From contig JAEYOQ010000024.1 of NCBI GenBank assembly GCA_023411555.1, positions 90,025 to 154,024 of the forward strand: a stretch of 64,000 nucleotides of DNA, in the 5' to 3' direction. This DNA is from Bacillota bacterium (GTDB taxonomy: Bacteria; Bacillota; Clostridia; Lachnospirales; Lachnospiraceae). Both the position numbers and the translations under genes were made by a program. Below the pieces are notes generated by a model that had not been told where the DNA came from, made no database searches, and worked only from the letters and a program-made list of their open reading frames with translations. Position 1 is the stretch's first letter. Each line of letters begins with the position of its first letter. Shown here one piece after another: positions 54,862-62,918 of this stretch.

Positions 54862-57801
54862 ATGAAATATAAGATTCCATCCTCATATGAGTTCATACTT
54901 GAGGAAAAATTAGAGGATATGAACGGTATCGGTTCATTACTGGTGCACAAGAAAACAGGAGCACGTATTGCAATTGTAGCCAATGACGATAATAATAAAG
55001 TATTTTCCATCGGATTTAGAACTCCACCAGCCAACAGTACTGGTGTAGCTCATATTATAGAGCATTCTGTGCTGTGTGGCTCTAAGCATTTTCCGGCGAA
55101 AGATCCTTTTGTCGAACTGGCAAAGGGCTCCCTAAACACCTTTTTAAATGCGATGACCTATCCGGATAAGACAGTTTATCCGGTTGCCAGCATGAACGAT
55201 CAGGATTTTAAGAATCTGATGCATGTATATATGGATGCTGTGCTCTATCCCAATATTTATCAAAGGAAAGAAATTTTTTACCAAGAGGGCTGGCATTATG
55301 ATCTGGAGTCAGAGGAGGACGAGTTAAAATACAATGGTGTTGTATATAATGAGATGAAGGGTGCCTTCTCTTCACCAGAATCCATGCTTTATCGTATGAT
55401 TCAAAACTCTTTGTTCCCGGATACTCCTTATGGAGTAGAATCCGGAGGTGACCCGGATTATATTCCGGAGTTGTCTTATGAAGAGTTCATTAATTTTCAT
55501 AAAACCTATTATCATCCTTCCAACAGCTATATTTATCTATACGGTGATATGGATTTTGAAGAAAGATTGGTATGGCTGGATAAGGAATATCTAAATCAAT
55601 ACGACAGACTCGAAGTAGATTCTAAGGTAAGACTACAGAAGCCCTTTACAAGTAGTAGAGAAGTGGAGGCCTTCTATTCTCTCAGTGAAGAAGAGGATGG
55701 AAAGGATAACACATACTTAAGCTATAATACAGTGATTGGTAATTCCTTAGATAAGGAGCTCAGTCTAACCTTCCAGGTTCTGGATTATGTTCTGCTTCAG
55801 GCTCCGGGAGCTCCTGTAAAGCAGGCATTGTTAGATGCCAATATCGGCAAGGATATCCTGGGCGGCTTTGAGGATGAGATACTACAACCGACCTTCACGA
55901 TTATTGCCAAGAATTCTGAGGAAAGCAAGAAGAATCAGTTTGTCTCGGTGATACGTGATGTCTTATCGGATATAGTGGCTAAGGGTATCGATGAAAAATC
56001 CTTACGGGCAGCGATTAATTATTACGAATTCAAATATAGAGAAGCGGATTATGGTCAATTTCCTAAGGGTCTGCTCTATGGACTGAGAGCTATGAGCAGC
56101 TGGCTTCATGACGATAACAAGCCTTTTCTTCATCTGAAGGATACTACGGGCTATGCCTTTTTGAAGGAGAAGATTGGAACCGGCTATTATGAGAAGGTGA
56201 TTAATGAATATTTTCTTCAGAATACCCATAATTCAATTGTGATTCTCAAACCCAAGTCGGGATTGAATGCAGAGAAGGAGGCAGAGCTGAAGAAGAGATT
56301 AGCTGCCTACAAGGCAACTCTATCCAAGGAGGAGCTGCAGCATATTATTCGTGAGACCAAGGAGCTTGCCGTATTCCAAGAGACTCCTTCGACGAAGGAG
56401 GAGCTGGAAGCTATTCCGCTCTTGACTCGTGAGGATATCAAGAAGGAGATAGAACCTTTATATAATACTGAAAATAATGTCGGTGGAGTTAAGGTGATTC
56501 ATCATAATATCTATACCAATAAGATTGCTTATGCTAGACTACTCTTTAATGTAAAGGATATACCCAAGGATCTACTGCCCTATGCGTCCTTATTGTCCTT
56601 TGTAATGGGCTATGTTGATACAGAGCATTATTCTTACCTTACCTTATCCAATGAGATAAACATTCATACCGGTGGTATTTCGACCAATGTGAGAAGCTTT
56701 TCGATAAAAGGGAATACAGATTTATATCATCCGGTATTTGAGTTCTCTACCAAGGTGTTATATGATAATCTACACGAGGCAATCCGTTTGATTGAAGAGA
56801 TGCTCTATCATACAAAGCTCGAGGATAAAAAGAGATTAAAGGAAATCCTTGATGAGATGAAGTCAAAGCTACAGATGCATTTTAACTCTTCAGGTCATTC
56901 TGCTGCAATGGATCGTGCTATGAGCTACTATTCTGCCCATGGCTTGTTCAAGCAGATTACTACAGGAATCACCTTCTATAAATTCGTTGAGGACCTGGTT
57001 GAAAACTTTAACGAAAAGGCTGATGATACAATCAGTAAGCTGAAAGAGCTTATAAAGATGATATTCACCAGAGAGAATCTGTTAGTCAGTATCACAGCTG
57101 ATGAGGAAGGCTATGACCGTTTTAGTGATAAGCTGGCAGGCTATATCGATGGGCTATTGCCGAAGGCAGATCAAAGCTTATTTGCCTCCTATGATACCTC
57201 TAGCTTAGAGCCGGTACGCCTAAATGAGGGCTTCAAGACTGCAATGCAGGTACAATACGTGGCGAGAGCAGGTAATTTCCTTAAGGCAGGCTATGAATAT
57301 ACCGGTGCACTGAGAGTCCTTAAGACTATCTTAAGCTATGATTATCTATGGAATAATGTTCGTGTAAAGGGCGGAGCCTATGGCTGTATGTGTGGTTTTT
57401 CCGGTGTGGATGGGGATGCTTATTTTACCTCCTATCGTGACCCTAATTTAAAAGAAACCAATCAAATCTATGAAAAGGCAGCAGACTATATTAAAAACTT
57501 TACTGCGGACGAACGTGATATCACGAAGAATATTATCGGTACCTTCAGCACCCTAGATACACCGCTTACACCCCAAGCTAAGGGAAAACGGTCATTAAGC
57601 ATGTACCTAGCTGGTGTTACAGAAGAGGATCTGTTGAAGGAAAGAGAGCAGGCTCTGGGTGTAACGATAGAAGATATTCGCAATTGTCATAAGTATATTA
57701 CGGCGATGCTTGATGCAGGTAATATCTGCGTAATCGGTAACGAGGGTAAGATTAATGACAATAAAGAGATGTTTAAGGAAGTTAAGAATCTGATGAAATA
57801 A
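54862..57801 (+). CDS. M16C-family zinc metallopeptidase (presequence protease-like)
   Basis: The 979-residue protein has the inverted zinc motif HIIEH (64-68) followed by the downstream ligand region with YNEMKGAF near residue 165. The other M16 repeats follow as in the presequence peptidase/insulinase M16C group (about 970 residues, two halves that enclose the substrate). It has no signal peptide and so probably degrades peptides in the cytoplasm. ATG 54862 has GGAGG 5 bases upstream; the ATG at 54850 is less likely. Confidence 0.93.
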   Translation: MKYKIPSSYEFILEEKLEDMNGIGSLLVHKKTGARIAIVANDDNNKVFSIGFRTPPANSTGVAHIIEHSVLCGSKHFPAKDPFVELAKGSLNTFLNAMTYPDKTVYPVASMNDQDFKNLMHVYMDAVLYPNIYQRKEIFYQEGWHYDLESEEDELKYNGVVYNEMKGAFSSPESMLYRMIQNSLFPDTPYGVESGGDPDYIPELSYEEFINFHKTYYHPSNSYIYLYGDMDFEERLVWLDKEYLNQYDRLEVDSKVRLQKPFTSSREVEAFYSLSEEEDGKDNTYLSYNTVIGNSLDKELSLTFQVLDYVLLQAPGAPVKQALLDANIGKDILGGFEDEILQPTFTIIAKNSEESKKNQFVSVIRDVLSDIVAKGIDEKSLRAAINYYEFKYREADYGQFPKGLLYGLRAMSSWLHDDNKPFLHLKDTTGYAFLKEKIGTGYYEKVINEYFLQNTHNSIVILKPKSGLNAEKEAELKKRLAAYKATLSKEELQHIIRETKELAVFQETPSTKEELEAIPLLTREDIKKEIEPLYNTENNVGGVKVIHHNIYTNKIAYARLLFNVKDIPKDLLPYASLLSFVMGYVDTEHYSYLTLSNEINIHTGGISTNVRSFSIKGNTDLYHPVFEFSTKVLYDNLHEAIRLIEEMLYHTKLEDKKRLKEILDEMKSKLQMHFNSSGHSAAMDRAMSYYSAHGLFKQITTGITFYKFVEDLVENFNEKADDTISKLKELIKMIFTRENLLVSITADEEGYDRFSDKLAGYIDGLLPKADQSLFASYDTSSLEPVRLNEGFKTAMQVQYVARAGNFLKAGYEYTGALRVLKTILSYDYLWNNVRVKGGAYGCMCGFSGVDGDAYFTSYRDPNLKETNQIYEKAADYIKNFTADERDITKNIIGTFSTLDTPLTPQAKGKRSLSMYLAGVTEEDLLKEREQALGVTIEDIRNCHKYITAMLDAGNICVIGNEGKINDNKEMFKEVKNLMK

Positions 57802-57811
57802 AAGGCACAAG

Positions 57812-57860
57812 CAAAGGGCTGTTTTAGGCAAGTTCTCAGTAAGGATAGCAGCCCTTTGTT
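57812..57860 (+). terminator. terminator after the M16C gene
   Basis: CAAAGGGCTG (57812-57821) pairs with CAGCCCTTTG (57849-57858), followed by TTAT. Confidence 0.8.
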
Positions 57861-57872
57861 ATATTATAGGCA

Positions 57873-57916
57873 AGGCAATGCTTGCTTTGCAAGCATCGAA
57901 AAAGTCAGCAGGCTGA
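57873..57916. repeat. interspersed intergenic repeat, partial copy C
   Basis: AGGCAATGCTTGCTTTGCAA and the following GCATCGAAAAAGTCAGCA closely match the second half of copy B at 47152-47248. The first half is missing. Confidence 0.7.
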
Positions 57917-57987
57917 AGCTTTATTCCATCTATAATATAATAATAAAGTAAATACATTAGATACAAATAGAAAGGTACAGGTATTAC

Positions 57988-58905
57988 ATGAAGGATACGA
58001 AATATAAATCGGGGTTTGTTACCTTGATAGGAAGACCCAATGTTGGAAAATCAACCCTGATGAATAAGCTAATAGGACAAAAAATAGCTATAACCTCGGA
58101 TAAACCGCAAACCACTAGAAATCGAATTCAGACCGTATATACGGACGAGCGAGGTCAGATTATATTTCTAGATACACCGGGTATTCACAAGGCGAAGAAT
58201 AAGCTGGGGGAATATATGGTGAATGTGGCGGAAAGAACCATGAGCGAAGTGGACCTAATCCTATGGCTGGTAGAACCATCAACTTTTATTGGTGCTGGAG
58301 AGCAACATATTGCCCAGCAGCTGAATAAGGTAAAGACTCCGGTTATACTGGTGATTAATAAGATTGACACGGTGAAGAAGGAGCAGATACTGGCTTTCAT
58401 TGCAGCATATAAGGACATCTGTGATTTTGCTGAGATTATTCCGGTCTCCGCTTTAAAAGGTGATAATACAGCCGTTCTTTTAGAGGAAATCTATAAGTAT
58501 ATGCCGGAAGGTCCCATGTATTATGATGAGGATACCGTAACTGATCAGCCGGAGCGGCAAATTGTAGCGGAGCTTGTTCGTGAAAAGGCTTTGAGGCTTT
58601 TGGATGATGAGATTCCCCATGGAATTGCGGTAAGTATTGAACGTATGAGAGAGCGCTCGGAGAGTAGCGAGGCGAACGGATTGATTGATATTGAAGCAAC
58701 GATTGTCTGCGAGCGGGATGCTCACAAAGGTATCATAATCGGTAAGGGTGGCAGTATGCTTAAGCAGATTGGAACCCAGGCACGAAAGGAAATCGAGAAT
58801 CTCTTGGATTGCAGGGTGAATCTACAGCTTTGGGTAAAGGTAAAGAAGGATTGGAGAGATAGTGATTTTCTAATGAAAAATTACGGCTATGGCAGAGATG
58901 AATAG
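57988..58905 (+). CDS. era: GTPase Era
   Basis: The 305-residue protein has the Era GTPase domain (G1 GRPNVGKST, G2 QTTRN, G3 DTPGIH, G4 NKID) and the C-terminal KH domain (KGIIIGKGGSMLKQIG). It binds 16S rRNA in 30S assembly. The order era-yqzL-recO is that of many Firmicutes. Confidence 0.96.
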   Translation: MKDTKYKSGFVTLIGRPNVGKSTLMNKLIGQKIAITSDKPQTTRNRIQTVYTDERGQIIFLDTPGIHKAKNKLGEYMVNVAERTMSEVDLILWLVEPSTFIGAGEQHIAQQLNKVKTPVILVINKIDTVKKEQILAFIAAYKDICDFAEIIPVSALKGDNTAVLLEEIYKYMPEGPMYYDEDTVTDQPERQIVAELVREKALRLLDDEIPHGIAVSIERMRERSESSEANGLIDIEATIVCERDAHKGIIIGKGGSMLKQIGTQARKEIENLLDCRVNLQLWVKVKKDWRDSDFLMKNYGYGRDE

Positions 58906-59114
58906 TGTGAAGAACACAACTCTTCACACAGGAAGAAGCTGTGTTCTTCCGGGCTTTGCACAATAATTCAAAGGATAGGTATACACCGAGTTAATAAAAT
59001 TTGTAAATGGTATATTCTAACCAGTTTAACCAAACATGAAATGGGAAACCTAATAACATAACAGAAGATTATTTTCTGGAATGAAACATAATATCATGGT
59101 TAGGGGGCTCATTT

Positions 59115-59324
59115 ATGAAGAATTATGATTATTGGAAGAGTTTCGTCAATACCGGAAGGATAGACGATTATTTACATTACATTGCATGCACCAGAGAAGA
59201 GGTTTCGGAAGAATTGGCAATGGATAGCGACAACCTCCCTCGTGCGATAGAAAGTGAAGGTGGAGTTAGTGCCGGTATCAACTACCGTGACGGGAATGGT
59301 TCTATCGGCCATGCCGGTTGGTGA
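59115..59324 (+). CDS. yqzL: YqzL-like small protein
   Basis: The 69-residue product starts MKNYDYWKSFVNTGRIDDYL, which matches the short YqzL pattern (W-K-x-F-x-x-T-G-x-I-x-x-Y-L). It lies between era and recO, as in Bacillus. It overlaps the recO start by more than 50 bp in a different frame. The function is not known; the C-terminal half is longer than in Bacillus YqzL. Confidence 0.75.
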   Translation: MKNYDYWKSFVNTGRIDDYLHYIACTREEVSEELAMDSDNLPRAIESEGGVSAGINYRDGNGSIGHAGW

Positions 59325-60045
59325 ATATGACAAACGACTGGTTATCTTAACCAGAGAACACGGAAAAATCTCAGCATTTGCCAAAGGCGCCAGAAGACCA
59401 AACAGCGCCTTATTGGCATGTGGACAGGCCTTTGCATTCGGCGATTTCACTCTGTATGCAGGTAAATCTTCATATAATATTATGTCCGCTGAGATATCGA
59501 ATTATTTCGGTGAGCTTAGGGATGATTTTGAAGGACTTTGCTATGGTTTCTATTTCTGTGAATTTGCTGATTATATGACAAAAGAGAATAATGACGAGAG
59601 AGATATTCTTAAGCTGATGTATCAGACTTTGAGGGCATTATCAAAAAAAACCATCGAACCAGCTTTGATTCGATCCATATTTGAGCTAAAGATTATTGCT
59701 CTGAATGGTGAGGCGCCTCAGGTGTTCGGGTGTATAAAGTGTAATAAAAATACATCTTCAGAGGAGAAGGCAGATGGGAATTCTCAAAATAAAAGGTACT
59801 ATTTCAGCGCCGAGTGTGGTGGTATTTTATGTGACAGCTGCAGAATGTATGATAGGGGAGCAATCAGCATTAATACCTCAACCCTTTATACCATGCAGTA
59901 CATAATATCCAAGGAGTTGGAGAAGCTGTACACCTTCCGCGTGACACAGGAGGTACAGAACGAATTGAACCTGTGTATTAAACGTTATCTGGACCGTTAT
60001 ATTGAGCACGATTTTAAGTCCCTCGAGATGCTTAAGAGTTTATAA
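59269..60045 (+). CDS. recO: DNA repair protein RecO
   Basis: The N-terminal OB fold has VTGMVLSAMPVGEYDKRLVIL. The C-terminal part has the zinc site CIKC...C..C (GCIKCNK, GGILCDSC). RecO loads RecA on SSB-coated DNA in recombinational repair. GTG 59269 gives the usual start (MPVSTTVTG) and has AAGGTGGAG before it. GTG 59254, five codons upstream, is also possible. It overlaps yqzL. Confidence 0.93.
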   Translation: MPVSTTVTGMVLSAMPVGEYDKRLVILTREHGKISAFAKGARRPNSALLACGQAFAFGDFTLYAGKSSYNIMSAEISNYFGELRDDFEGLCYGFYFCEFADYMTKENNDERDILKLMYQTLRALSKKTIEPALIRSIFELKIIALNGEAPQVFGCIKCNKNTSSEEKADGNSQNKRYYFSAECGGILCDSCRMYDRGAISINTSTLYTMQYIISKELEKLYTFRVTQEVQNELNLCIKRYLDRYIEHDFKSLEMLKSL

Positions 60046-60126
60046 ATATTTATATTTTACTGTTGAAATTCTTACTCTTTAAGGTTAAAATGATATGAAC
60101 CCAAATCGATATGGAGGGAACGCTTT

Positions 60127-60726
60127 ATGAAAAAGTTGATTCTTAGTACAATCCTGCTGATATTCATACTCGGAACAGTCGGTTGTAAGAAGGAAGAAGT
60201 ATTTATATCCACTGACAATGTAACAACGGATACAATTTTAGCGAAATCTAATGGTAAACTTCAGGTTGCTACCGTAGAGGACTTTGATAAAACATATTAT
60301 GATCTGAACGAGCTAAAGGATTTTGTCAATAAAGAGATTAAGGAATATAATAAGAAAGCCGGAGTAGAAGCGATAAGCATAGAGGATGTTAAGCTAAATA
60401 ACGGGAAGGTAGTTTTACTGTTAACCTATTCAGGCATGGATCAATATGCTAACTTCAATGATGTTGCTGCTGCTTATTTTAACGGAGGTATCTCAGAGAT
60501 ATCTCTGAAGCTGCCGTCTACCTTGGTAAGCACTAAGAACGGTTCCCTAGCAAGTACCCAGGAGGTTCTTGGGAACGATAAGCTTAAGATATTGGTTATG
60601 AATGAGCCCTATGATATCATCGTGGATGGAACAATCAAATATTATTCTGAAAATGTTACCTTTGTTGATGATAACAAGGTGCAGGGTGCAGCAGAGGGCA
60701 TGAGTATTGTTGTATTTAAACCTTAA
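60127..60726 (+). CDS. lipoprotein of unknown function
   Basis: A lipoprotein signal ends in GTVGC (Cys about 20). The 180-residue mature part has no motif I recognise. It is predicted soluble outside the membrane. TATGGAGGGAA precedes the ATG. It lies between recO and glyS but has its own gap on both sides. Confidence 0.75.
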   Translation: MKKLILSTILLIFILGTVGCKKEEVFISTDNVTTDTILAKSNGKLQVATVEDFDKTYYDLNELKDFVNKEIKEYNKKAGVEAISIEDVKLNNGKVVLLLTYSGMDQYANFNDVAAAYFNGGISEISLKLPSTLVSTKNGSLASTQEVLGNDKLKILVMNEPYDIIVDGTIKYYSENVTFVDDNKVQGAAEGMSIVVFKP

Positions 60727-60877
60727 GCTGTGTTCCAGAGACTGGTATATTATTTAATCAAGGCTGGTTTAGTTCGATATCCACAAAAGCTGTTTCATAG
60801 CAATAGTTTGTTCGCGAAGCGTACTTACTATCAATTATAATATAATAAATATTTAATGATAATGCGAGGATAAAAAG

Positions 60878-62266
60878 ATGGAAAAAACAATGGAAAAGAT
60901 TGTAGCACTGGCAAAAGCAAGAGGTTTTGTGTATCCGGGCTCCGAGATATATGGCGGTCTTGCAAACACATGGGATTACGGTAATCTTGGTGTGGAATTA
61001 AAGAATAACGTGAAGAAGGCCTGGTGGGCAAAGTTCATTCAGGAAAATCCCTATAATGTTGGTGTGGATTGTGCCATCCTCATGAATCCCCAGACTTGGG
61101 TGGCTTCCGGACATTTAGGCGGATTTTCTGATCCTTTGATGGATTGTAGAGAATGCCACGAGCGTTTTCGTGCAGACAAATTGATTGAAGACTATAATAT
61201 GGAGAAGGGCATCGAGGTAGAAGGTTCCGTGGATTCCTGGTCTCAGGAAGAGATGAAGAAGTACATCGATGAACATAATATCTGCTGTCCTACTTGTGGA
61301 AAGCATAATTTTACAGATATCCGTCAGTTTAATCTGATGTTCAAGACTTTTCAGGGTGTTACTGAGGATGCCAAGAACATAGTATACTTAAGACCGGAGA
61401 CAGCTCAGGGAATCTTTGTTAACTTTAAGAATGTGCAAAGAACCTCCCGTAAGAAGATTCCGTTTGGTATTGGCCAGATAGGTAAATCCTTCCGTAACGA
61501 GATTACACCCGGTAACTTTACCTTCCGTACCAGAGAATTCGAGCAGATGGAATTAGAGTTCTTCTGTGAGCCGGATACGGATTTAGAGTGGTTCGCTTAT
61601 TGGAGACAATTCTGTATCGACTGGTTGAAGGCTCTCGGAATGAAGGACGAGGAAATGAGAGTAAGAGATCATGATGCGGCAGAGCTTTCCTTCTACAGTA
61701 AAGCAACGACAGATATAGAATTCTTATTCCCCTTCGGATGGGGCGAGCTGTGGGGTATTGCAGACCGTACCGATTATGATTTGACACAACATCAGAATGT
61801 ATCCAAGGAGGATATGAGCTATTTCGATGATGAAAAAGGCAAACGATATATCCCTTACGTTGTAGAGCCTTCCCTTGGTGCTGACCGTGTGGCATTAGCC
61901 TTTTTATGTGCGGCATACGACGAGGAGGAAATCGCTGAGGGTGATGTACGTACCGTATTACATTTCCACCCGGCGCTTGCACCGGTAAAGATTGGTGTAC
62001 TTCCGCTGTCAAAGAAGCTATCAGAGCCTGCAGAGAAGATTTATATGGAGCTTTGCAAGACCTACAACTGTGAATTTGATGATAGAGGTAACATTGGTAA
62101 GAGATACCGCAGACAGGATGAGATCGGAACCCCCTTCTGTATCACCTATGATTTCGAGTCTGAAAATGACGGAGCGGTAACCGTACGTGACCGTGATACC
62201 ATGGAGCAGGAAAGAATTAAAATAGAGGATTTAAAATCCTATTTTGAGAATAAATTTAAATTTTAG
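60878..62266 (+). CDS. glyS: glycyl-tRNA synthetase, alpha2 type
   Basis: The 462-residue single-chain enzyme has class II motifs: VYLRPETAQGIFVNFKN and FRNEITPGNFTFRTREFEQM (motif 2), then LGADRVALAFL (motif 3) and a C-terminal anticodon-binding domain (from about 365). It charges tRNA-Gly. This form is unlike the alpha/beta two-subunit GlyRS. No T-box leader was seen upstream. Confidence 0.96.
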   Translation: MEKTMEKIVALAKARGFVYPGSEIYGGLANTWDYGNLGVELKNNVKKAWWAKFIQENPYNVGVDCAILMNPQTWVASGHLGGFSDPLMDCRECHERFRADKLIEDYNMEKGIEVEGSVDSWSQEEMKKYIDEHNICCPTCGKHNFTDIRQFNLMFKTFQGVTEDAKNIVYLRPETAQGIFVNFKNVQRTSRKKIPFGIGQIGKSFRNEITPGNFTFRTREFEQMELEFFCEPDTDLEWFAYWRQFCIDWLKALGMKDEEMRVRDHDAAELSFYSKATTDIEFLFPFGWGELWGIADRTDYDLTQHQNVSKEDMSYFDDEKGKRYIPYVVEPSLGADRVALAFLCAAYDEEEIAEGDVRTVLHFHPALAPVKIGVLPLSKKLSEPAEKIYMELCKTYNCEFDDRGNIGKRYRRQDEIGTPFCITYDFESENDGAVTVRDRDTMEQERIKIEDLKSYFENKFKF

Positions 62267-62305
62267 AAAAAAACACTTTTCTATTTGACGAATTCTGTGT
62301 TATAA

Positions 62306-62612
62306 TGTGCACGGTAAGCGGATTGATCGTGGAATTGAAAGTATTTGTCAAGCTTGCTTGAATAAATACTTTCAATTCTACGATCAAGCGCAGCGTGAGC
62401 GAATAAACCGAAGGTTTATGAGCGAAAGCCGCTTACCGTGCACATCGCAATGAAAAAGCGGATTAGACATAAAAATTGGGCAGATGTCGTGTTTACACGA
62501 ACAGATGACCAGATTTTTATGGATAAGCGCAGCGTGAGCGAAAGCCGCTTACCGTGCACATCGCAATGAAGAAGCGGATTTGACATAAAAATTAGCCGCT
62601 TACCGTGCGCAT
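62306..62612. repeat. nested inverted and direct repeats between glyS and ppdK
   Basis: TGTGCACGGTAAGCGG (62306-62321) is the exact reverse complement of 62429-62444. Inside, 62325-62346 and 62364-62385 form a 22-bp stem with one G-T pair. A 43-bp unit at 62422-62464 is repeated at 62538-62580 with one change, and partly again at 62594-62612. AAGCGCAGCGTGAGCGA occurs at 62386 and 62525. Function is unknown; it may be a repeated element with copies elsewhere. Confidence 0.8.
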
Positions 62613-62700
62613 AGTGTGTATGGAAAACGCTTATCGTACATAACATTAAGCTTTTACGATTAGAAATGCAAAAAATGAGTTATAATTTGTATAGGTGCTG

Positions 62701-62859
62701 TCGATTGAGTCATAAAAGTATTACGCCAACAGAATGAGTCATGTACTTATTTTGTTAGCGGAGTACTTTTGTACTCAATTGATGATTATGATGTCAAAAG
62801 CAATCTGTGAACGTAAAATTATTATTTTACAATATTTCACAGCCTGCTTTTGACATCAT
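62701..62859. promoter_or_regulatory. two large hairpins in the ppdK leader
   Basis: 62701-62735 pairs imperfectly with 62749-62782 over about 34 bp. The second, 62788-62802 with 62845-62859, is a perfect 15-bp stem and continues with CTGTGAA/TTCACAG and GTAAAAT/ATTTTAC, forming one long rod. A possible -10 TATAAT is just upstream near 62681. They could be a 5' leader structure or a mobile repeat. Confidence 0.55.
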
Positions 62860-62918
62860 TGTCAGTAACAGCATTGTAACAAATTGTAAATATATTATTT
62901 TAGGAGGGCACTTACAAA

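Noticed and set aside
60727..60877. T-box leader in front of glyS
   Set aside because: The gap is only 150 bp and contains no T-box consensus or antiterminator pattern.
61518..62012. A 164-codon minus-strand frame inside glyS
   Set aside because: Antisense to conserved GlyRS motifs, rich in Arg, His and Pro as usual for shadow frames.
62306..62612. Repeats between glyS and ppdK considered as CRISPR
   Set aside because: Units are nested, inverted and irregularly spaced; there are no equal spacers.
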